Positions 58,329 through 64,000 of a DNA stretch of 64,000 bases are shown here, one piece after another (the stretch's first letter is position 1; the number at the start of each line of letters is the position of its first letter). This DNA is from Candidatus Endonucleibacter sp. (ex Gigantidas childressi) (lineage in GTDB: Bacteria; Pseudomonadota; Gammaproteobacteria; Pseudomonadales; Endozoicomonadaceae): positions 248,001-312,000 of the forward strand of contig JASXSU010000002.1 of NCBI GenBank assembly GCA_030674875.1. Direction: 5' to 3'. The notes beneath the pieces were generated by a model. It saw only the letters and a program-made list of their open reading frames with translations, did not search any database and was not told where the DNA came from. Position numbers and translations under genes: made by a program.

Positions 58329-60485
58329 CTAACTATGGCAAATAGCCCAGCTACGATGAATACGCCGCTTTCTCTGAAAGTCCTTATCAATAGTAGACGA
58401 TGTTATTTCTAGCGCATCATATTTTTTTTCTATATTGTCACTTAACTTAAACTCTCTAAAATTGTTAGAGAAATACAATGTACCGGCTTTACGCAAACGG
58501 AGCATGGCTAGCTCAATCAACTTGCTATGATCTTTCTGCACGCATAAGTCTTCTTTCATACGTTTAGAGTTAGAAAAGGTGGGGGGGTCCATAAATATAA
58601 AGTCATACTGGCGCTTTTCTAATTCCAGCCATTCCATACAGTTTGCTCGCTCTAGCCTATGTTTTCTATCACTAAGGCCGTTTAAAGACAAGTTCTTTCG
58701 TCCCCACAGCAGGTAATTGTTTGACATGTCTACACTGGTAGTGCTAGCTGCGCCGCCGACACCTGCGTGCACAGAAGCCGTTGCGGTATAGCAAAACAGG
58801 TTAAGAAAATCCTTACCTTCAGCTTCCCGATAAATTCGTTGACGCATTAATCTATGATCCAAAAATAAGCCCGTATCTAGATAATCTTTAAGGTTAACAA
58901 GTAAGTGGCAATTACCTTCTTTAACCTCCAGCATCTCTTCGGTTTCTGCTTGCTTACGATACTGTTTGGCACCAGACTGACGCTCTCGTCGTTTGCAAAT
59001 CACATGGCTTTCTGGAATGTCCAGCACATTTGCAATTACTAATAGCGTTTCTTGTAGCCGTTGTCTTGCTTTTTCGGAATCAATAGACGGGGGAGCAGAA
59101 TATTCCTGCACATGGGCCCAATTCCCATAGATATCTATAGCGCTGGCATACTCAGGCATATCTGCATCATAAAGACGATAACACTCAATACCCTGCTTTC
59201 GTGCCCATTTGCCCATCATGCGCAAGTTTTTCGTTAAACGGTTAGCAAGCATCATGGCGCCTGTGGAGCCTGAAAAAATAGGCTTTTCTGTCTTTTTAAC
59301 AGGCCTAATAGCTTCTGACGTCCGGTCATGAATATCATACAAAAACAGCTTGCACGGCAGCCTACCGTTAAATAGTGAATACTGCTTTCTAGGCGTTAAC
59401 CCCATGTTGCGGCATAGTTCCGGCGAGCCACTGAATATTGCTGCCTGCCAACCCGCACATTGATTTTTCAGATTTTCACCCAAATGCCGGTAAAAATACA
59501 CCAAGCTATCTTCATTGCCTAACCTTTCACCGTAAGGCGGGTTAGTTATTACTAATCCTTTCTCAATATTGCCTATTGCTAGACTGGTCAATTCTTGCTG
59601 TTTTACCGAGACAATAGACTTAACACCTGCTCTCTCAATATTTGCTCTGGCTTGACCAATCACTTTAGGGGATCCATCATAACCCACAATAGCTGGAAGC
59701 TTTCTGGCCAGCCCCGCAGCCCTGCGCTCCTTAGCTTCTGTTAATACTGTAAGCCAAGTGTTTGGTGCATGCCCTAACCATTTATCAAAACCGTAACGAG
59801 CTCTAAGCAGCCCAGGAGCAATATCTGCGGCCATCATCGCTCCTTCAACTAGGAAAGTGCCGGAACCGCACAAAGGATCAATAAGTGCTTTGCCTTTTTT
59901 TGCTATTTCTGGCCAACCAGCTCTTAACAAAATCGCGGCGGCCAAATTTTCTTTCAGGGGAGCCTCCCCAGCTTCCAGACGGTACCCCCTTTGGTGCAGG
60001 CTCTGACCTGAAAGATCAATGGAGATATAAGCGGTTTCATTGCGGGCATGCACATTAACTTTAATATCCGGTTTAGTGACATTAACCGTTGGGCGCCAGC
60101 CAAAACGATCTCTAAACTGATCAACAATGGCATCCTTTACTATCTGAGCGCCATAGAGGCTATGCTGAATACTTGGTATTACGCCAGAAAAATCAACACG
60201 GAAACTGTCTAACTCACCAAAATGATTACTCCAGTCAATTTTTTGCACGCCGTTGTAGAGATGTTCGCTAGTAGTGGATGTTACTTTTTCGAGGCGAAAT
60301 AATATCCGGCTAGCAAGGCGAGACCATAAACAGGCACGGTAAGCCAGCTCCATGCTACCTTCAAAACTGACACCAGCCACAGTCTCGGTGATACTTTCGG
60401 CCTTCAACTGAGCTAATTCTTGAGCAAGTAAAGACTCCAACCCTTTGGGGCAGCTGGCAAATAAAGAAAAAGAAGTAGAACTCAT
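58329..60485 (-). CDS. rlmL: 23S rRNA G2445/G2069 methyltransferase RlmKL
   Basis: 718 residues, the usual length of the fused bifunctional enzyme. N-terminal THUMP region (residues ~45-160), a first methyltransferase domain with DPLCGSGTFLVEGAMMA and NPPYGERLG (m2G2445), and a C-terminal second domain with NLFCYTATASVHAG and DPPTFSNSKRM (m7G2069). Both modify helix 74 of 23S rRNA in the ribosome's catalytic centre. ATG 60485 matches the family start (MSSTSFSLFASCPKGLE). Confidence 0.96.
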   Translation of the reverse strand: MSSTSFSLFASCPKGLESLLAQELAQLKAESITETVAGVSFEGSMELAYRACLWSRLASRILFRLEKVTSTTSEHLYNGVQKIDWSNHFGELDSFRVDFSGVIPSIQHSLYGAQIVKDAIVDQFRDRFGWRPTVNVTKPDIKVNVHARNETAYISIDLSGQSLHQRGYRLEAGEAPLKENLAAAILLRAGWPEIAKKGKALIDPLCGSGTFLVEGAMMAADIAPGLLRARYGFDKWLGHAPNTWLTVLTEAKERRAAGLARKLPAIVGYDGSPKVIGQARANIERAGVKSIVSVKQQELTSLAIGNIEKGLVITNPPYGERLGNEDSLVYFYRHLGENLKNQCAGWQAAIFSGSPELCRNMGLTPRKQYSLFNGRLPCKLFLYDIHDRTSEAIRPVKKTEKPIFSGSTGAMMLANRLTKNLRMMGKWARKQGIECYRLYDADMPEYASAIDIYGNWAHVQEYSAPPSIDSEKARQRLQETLLVIANVLDIPESHVICKRRERQSGAKQYRKQAETEEMLEVKEGNCHLLVNLKDYLDTGLFLDHRLMRQRIYREAEGKDFLNLFCYTATASVHAGVGGAASTTSVDMSNNYLLWGRKNLSLNGLSDRKHRLERANCMEWLELEKRQYDFIFMDPPTFSNSKRMKEDLCVQKDHSKLIELAMLRLRKAGTLYFSNNFREFKLSDNIEKKYDALEITSSTIDKDFQRKRRIHRSWAICHS

Positions 60486-60519
60486 TTTGTTGTTCCAAAT
60501 AGAGTGAGACCTAAGTATA

Positions 60520-60643
60520 TACCGTTACCATTGAAGGTGTGAGCTGGGGGGGGAATGAATGGAGACCTAATGCCTACGAGTAACAGGTGGTTTGGGGTGA
60601 GGGAACGCAGCCAACAACGTAGCAACTTGAAAGGCGACGGGTA
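60520..60643. repeat. 124-bp palindromic element, chimera of types B and A
   Basis: The left end TACCGTTACCATTGAAGGTG is type B; the right half GCAGCCAACAACGTAGCAAC then TTGAAAGGCGACGGGTA is type A. TA on both sides. Confidence 0.88.
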
Positions 60644-60648
60644 TAAAA

Positions 60649-60749
60649 CAAATGATTTAATGTTCAATGCCTTAGAAATCTTCGTAATGGCTGACAAAAC
60701 TTGGAAAGTTCAATTACCGTGACCAAAGTCGTTGGTTATCCTGAGGTCT
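60649..60749 (-). mobile_element. IS5 end fragment
   Basis: Reverse complement of the first ~100 bp of the IS5 at 35280, ending TTATCCTGAGGTCTC. Confidence 0.75.
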
Positions 60750-60875
60750 CAATAAGTAACAATTCCCATCAAACCACCGTCAACTACCAAAAATACTTAT
60801 TAACACTTGGCTCAGCCAATCACCTACCCAAGCTACCCTTGAAATGCTAGGGTTTTTAACCTCTCCCCACTGGCG

Positions 60876-60991
60876 TACCCACCTGAAGGCGTGAAATGGC
60901 TGTCTACTCACTCACTCCAATCGCCTACTACGGTATGCTCATGGGGCTTAGCTGGTTTATCGCTTACCAACATATTCAGTGGTAACGGGTA
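60876..60991. repeat. 124-bp family palindromic element, type B
   Basis: TACCCACCTGAAGGCGTGAA to CATATTCAGTGGTAACGGGTA. Confidence 0.7.
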
Positions 60992-61085
60992 CACAACCGA
61001 AGTAATAGACATGCCGGAATTTAAAGCACATTTTTGAAATTCGCATACAAAGCCTATGCAGAACAATGGTTACAAGAGATTTCTA

Positions 61086-61268
61086 CTACCTCTTCATAAC
61101 CCAATAAAGAACAATCTGAACAATCAGTAATCCAAAAACCAAAAACATCACAATTCGTGATAAGCGCTTCTGCATAGCAACGCTCATGGGCTTACAATAT
61201 TTCTCAACAACACCAACAACAATAAAAAGCGTTACCGCTAAGCCCATTAAAATCCATAGTAATTTCAT
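61086..61268 (-). CDS. Small conserved-looking membrane protein
   Basis: 60 residues with two membrane helices (LWILMGLAVTLFIVVGVV and IVMFLVFGLLIVQIVLYWV) separated by a basic loop, ending MKR. AGAGAGAT precedes the ATG directly. I do not recognise the family. It lies between rlmKL and recJ. Confidence 0.6.
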   Translation of the reverse strand: MKLLWILMGLAVTLFIVVGVVEKYCKPMSVAMQKRLSRIVMFLVFGLLIVQIVLYWVMKR

Positions 61269-61349
61269 ATCTCTCTAGCGCCCACTGCATACTGATAGTA
61301 TATTAGCTCAGAATTATTCGTTAACATCACCTAGAAACCCAGCAATATA

Positions 61350-61474
61350 TACCCGTTGCCATTGAAGGTGTGGGTAGGCGACAAACCAGCGAAGCCCTCA
61401 TGAGCCTACGAGTATTAGATGATTGGGGGGAGTGAGAGCGGCCAATACCCTCAAACCTTCAATGAAGATGGGTA
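61350..61474. repeat. 124-bp family palindromic element, type B, best preserved
   Basis: TACCCGTTGCCATTGAAGGTG to ACCTTCAATGAAGATGGGTA; 125 bp. Confidence 0.85.
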
Positions 61475-61510
61475 TACACTTCCAATATCAATCATAGCGT
61501 CATCATCTAT

Positions 61511-63235
61511 ATGCAAATTATCAACAGACCTTTCAATCTGGACAACTGCGTTTTCTCTTCTGCAGTTTCACCCATGATGGCAAGAATATACAATGCTCGT
61601 GGCATTAACAATGAAAAATCCCTAACAAGGAAATTAAAAGAACTACCCGATTATCATCAATTAAAAGACATTGATAAAGCCTCAAACATTCTCTCTGACG
61701 CCATAACTAGTCGTCAGAAAATACTAATTATCGGTGACTTCGACTGTGACGGTGCTACCAGCAGCGCCCTTGGTTTGCTGGCTCTTCGTAAAATGGGGGC
61801 TTGCGCTAATTATCTAGTACCCAACCGTTTTGAATATGGCTATGGCCTCACCCCTGAAATTGTTCATGCTGCCACAAAATATCAACCCGATATTTTGGTT
61901 ACAGTTGATAACGGTATTTCAAGCATAGAGGGTGTCGCTGATGCAAAATCTAGGGGAATGAAGGTAATTGTCACCGATCATCATTTAGCAGGGGATTCAC
62001 TTCCTAATGCAGATGCCATCGTTAACCCCAACCAGCCCAATTGCCCATTTCCAGGAAAAAACACCGCCGGGGTCGGTATTATTTTTTATGTCATGTGCGC
62101 ATTACGCCAATGTCTCCGAGAAAACGGATGGTTTACAAATCATCCCGAACCAAACCTTGCCTCGTTTCTCGACCTTGTCGCTCTAGGTACCGTAGCAGAT
62201 GTTGTTAGTCTTGATTCTCCTAACCGTATTTTAGTTTCCCAGGGTCTGGCTCGCATTCGCTCAAATAACTGCCGTCTTGGCATCAAAGCTCTCGCTGAAG
62301 TATCTGGGCGCGACATCACCCAGCTAACCGCACCGGATCTTGGCTATGCCTTAGGCCCACGCCTAAATGCCGCAGGCCGACTTGATGATATGTCCATCGG
62401 CATTGAACTACTAATTACCGAGCACACCGACCACGCCAAAGAATTAGCCTCAAAACTTAACAACCTCAATCAAGAGCGCAAAGAAATAGAATCAGGCATG
62501 CAAAGCGAGGCTATAATCGAACTTGAACAACTGCAATTCAATGATGATAAAATCGAATTACCTTGGGGGCTATGTCTATTTAAAGATAACTGGCACCAAG
62601 GAGTCGTTGGTATTCTTGCCTCACGGATCAAAGAAAAATTACATCGCCCAGTTATCATCTTTGCCAAAGTCGATAATGGTGAAATAAAAGGGTCAGCACG
62701 CTCAGTCCCTAGCCTACACATACGTGATGCCCTAGACAATATCGCCAGAAAACAACCTGGATTAATCTTGAAGTTCGGGGGACATGCCATGGCCGCGGGA
62801 CTGTCTATTAAAAAAGTAGACCTTCCTCTTTTCAAAAAAGAGTTTGACAAAGAAGTGCGCAGCCAACTCAGCAAAGAACACCTGAATGCGGAAATTCATA
62901 CTGATGGCGAGCTTCAACCCGAAGATATCACCATAGCCACCGCCGAACACCTTAAAGAAGGCGGCCCTTGGGGGCACAACTTCTCAGAGCCTTCGTTTAA
63001 CGGACGTTTCCGAGTTATAGAGCAACGTCTTGTAGGCAAAAAACACCTAAAACTATCATTAAAAACATTGTCTTCTGAACTACTGATTGACGCTATCGCA
63101 TTTAATATTGATCCTCAACTCTGGCCAAACCCAGCTATCAAACAATTAGATATTGTTTATAAACTAGATATCAATAAATATCGGGGCCAACAACGTCTTC
63201 AGCTTCTTGTGGATTATTTGCACACTGCACCATGA
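61511..63235 (+). CDS. recJ: Single-stranded-DNA exonuclease RecJ
   Basis: 574 residues, full length. A 5'-to-3' single-strand exonuclease of recombination and mismatch repair. DHH motifs: IIGDFDCDGATSSALGLLAL (I), ILVTVDNGIS (II), VIVTDHHLAGD (III). DHHA1 region GIVASR-like GVVGILASRIKEK and FGGHAMAAGLSI. The start MQIINRPFN is at 61511 with a poor ribosome site. Confidence 0.96.
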   Translation: MQIINRPFNLDNCVFSSAVSPMMARIYNARGINNEKSLTRKLKELPDYHQLKDIDKASNILSDAITSRQKILIIGDFDCDGATSSALGLLALRKMGACANYLVPNRFEYGYGLTPEIVHAATKYQPDILVTVDNGISSIEGVADAKSRGMKVIVTDHHLAGDSLPNADAIVNPNQPNCPFPGKNTAGVGIIFYVMCALRQCLRENGWFTNHPEPNLASFLDLVALGTVADVVSLDSPNRILVSQGLARIRSNNCRLGIKALAEVSGRDITQLTAPDLGYALGPRLNAAGRLDDMSIGIELLITEHTDHAKELASKLNNLNQERKEIESGMQSEAIIELEQLQFNDDKIELPWGLCLFKDNWHQGVVGILASRIKEKLHRPVIIFAKVDNGEIKGSARSVPSLHIRDALDNIARKQPGLILKFGGHAMAAGLSIKKVDLPLFKKEFDKEVRSQLSKEHLNAEIHTDGELQPEDITIATAEHLKEGGPWGHNFSEPSFNGRFRVIEQRLVGKKHLKLSLKTLSSELLIDAIAFNIDPQLWPNPAIKQLDIVYKLDINKYRGQQRLQLLVDYLHTAP

Positions 63236-63328
63236 ACCAATCAATTCCATTTTCTCCAACAGGAAAAATTCCTCGAGTCAGCTATAGTCAATTAGCAAAA
63301 ATCAAAAAATACTTTACGGAATCCATAT

Positions 63329-63955
63329 ATGAAAACACAAAACATCTCCTTACTTTTAGCTACACTCTTGTCTGCCATCCTTTTAATACCGGGAATAACC
63401 CAGCCTCTTATCAGCCTACAGGCAGACATGAACCGCCAAGCAGTTATAAATGAAGGGAAAACACTGATCTGCGAACAAAATATGCATCCAGCCATGGCAT
63501 CAATGGCTACTCAATTTCTTGACGGCTTAAAAGTTAAAGGAAAAACCAATCTATATAATAAAACTCGTTCTATATTCGGCACTGCCGAAGATCTGTGGAA
63601 GTCGGGCAACCTTTTGGTCGCATTGCTCATCGTGGTATTCAGTATTATCATTCCGGCCACAAAAACCCTGTTAATATTGACGGCCTGCCTAATTAAAAAC
63701 ACCCGCCCACTAATTAGGCTTAATAGCTTTCTCAGCAAGTGGTCTATGGCTGATGTATTTGCCATCGGCGTTATTGTCGCATGCCTTGCCGCTAACGGCA
63801 CATCATCAGAAAAAGCATTGATGTCATTTAATGCCGAATTGCACGTCGGATTCTACTGGTTCCTAAGTTACTGCCTAGCGTCTATCGCAACGGGACAATT
63901 ACTTATCCACATTCATACCAGTACTACACCCAAGATCATTGACAATGCAGGCTAG
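63329..63955 (+). CDS. PqiA-like membrane protein
   Basis: 208 residues: an N-terminal membrane segment, a ~65-residue periplasmic part, then three membrane segments with SKWSMADVFAIGVIVACLAA, the signature helix of paraquat-inducible protein A family members. PqiA works with MCE-domain proteins on envelope lipids in E. coli; this short single-module relative has no known role. It starts 93 bp after the recJ stop and may be co-transcribed. Confidence 0.75.
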   Translation: MKTQNISLLLATLLSAILLIPGITQPLISLQADMNRQAVINEGKTLICEQNMHPAMASMATQFLDGLKVKGKTNLYNKTRSIFGTAEDLWKSGNLLVALLIVVFSIIIPATKTLLILTACLIKNTRPLIRLNSFLSKWSMADVFAIGVIVACLAANGTSSEKALMSFNAELHVGFYWFLSYCLASIATGQLLIHIHTSTTPKIIDNAG

Positions 63956-64000
63956 CCGCAGGGACGAGCCCACATAAAAAACATCCTCACAACGCTGAGA

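Noticed and set aside
63232-63453. Frame overlapping the recJ stop by four bases
   Set aside because: ATGA overlap suggests coupling, but most of it overlaps the PqiA-like gene and the sequence has no protein-like features.

Overview
The window looks like a chromosomal piece of a host-associated gammaproteobacterium. The core genes (uvrB, csrA, lysC, alaS, recA, lolCD, rlmKL, recJ, and tRNA-Ser(GCU)/tRNA-Arg(ACG) beside csrA) have the sequences and order of the Pseudomonadales/Oceanospirillales side of the class. The dense decayed insertion sequences, low-complexity secreted proteins and eukaryote-like domains (RING-like, J domain, LRR plus tyrosine phosphatase, possible C2H2 finger) fit an intracellular symbiont or parasite such as an Endozoicomonadaceae relative. 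That taxonomic guess is inference.

Layout. 1-5121: end of uvrB, tRNA-Val, a glutathione S-transferase-like gene, an MltB-type lytic transglycosylase and a conserved membrane protein. 5336-28490: an accessory region. It holds three copies of a polytopic membrane protein gene of no family I recognise (6703-9171, 11977-14136, 16340-18547), an exported RING-like/J-domain protein (20507-22639), two small basic or coiled-coil proteins, and nested remnants of IS256-, IS30- (two types), IS5-, IS4- and IS3-like elements. 28493-37421: conserved block on the minus strand with tRNA-Arg, tRNA-Ser, csrA, lysC, alaS, a beta-hydroxyacid dehydrogenase and recA. 37773-41191: a hypothetical exported protein, a KAP-type ATPase with a C-terminal frameshift, and IS4-like fragments.

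41235-47742 is an integron-type cassette array without a visible integrase. Five minus-strand cassettes each end in an attC-like site: Ni-superoxide dismutase, an outer-membrane barrel, a YtcJ-like amidohydrolase, a decayed cytosine methyltransferase plus HNH nuclease, and a second YtcJ-like amidohydrolase. 47972-53132 is flanked by two ~580-bp direct repeats that carry a potassium-channel fragment; between them lie an LRR plus tyrosine-phosphatase effector-like gene and a frameshifted secreted protein with a Leu-Pro repeat. 53380-55713 holds gene relics (pckA, FKBP, FAD monooxygenase) and a deleted IS30. 55887-63955 returns to core genes: lolD, lolC/E, rlmKL, a small membrane protein, recJ and a PqiA-like gene.

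Two non-autonomous element families run through the window: a ~124-bp palindromic element duplicating TA, and a 139-bp element with GAGACCTTTGCACG ends. Both can be defined to the base because the local duplications preserve unoccupied sites.
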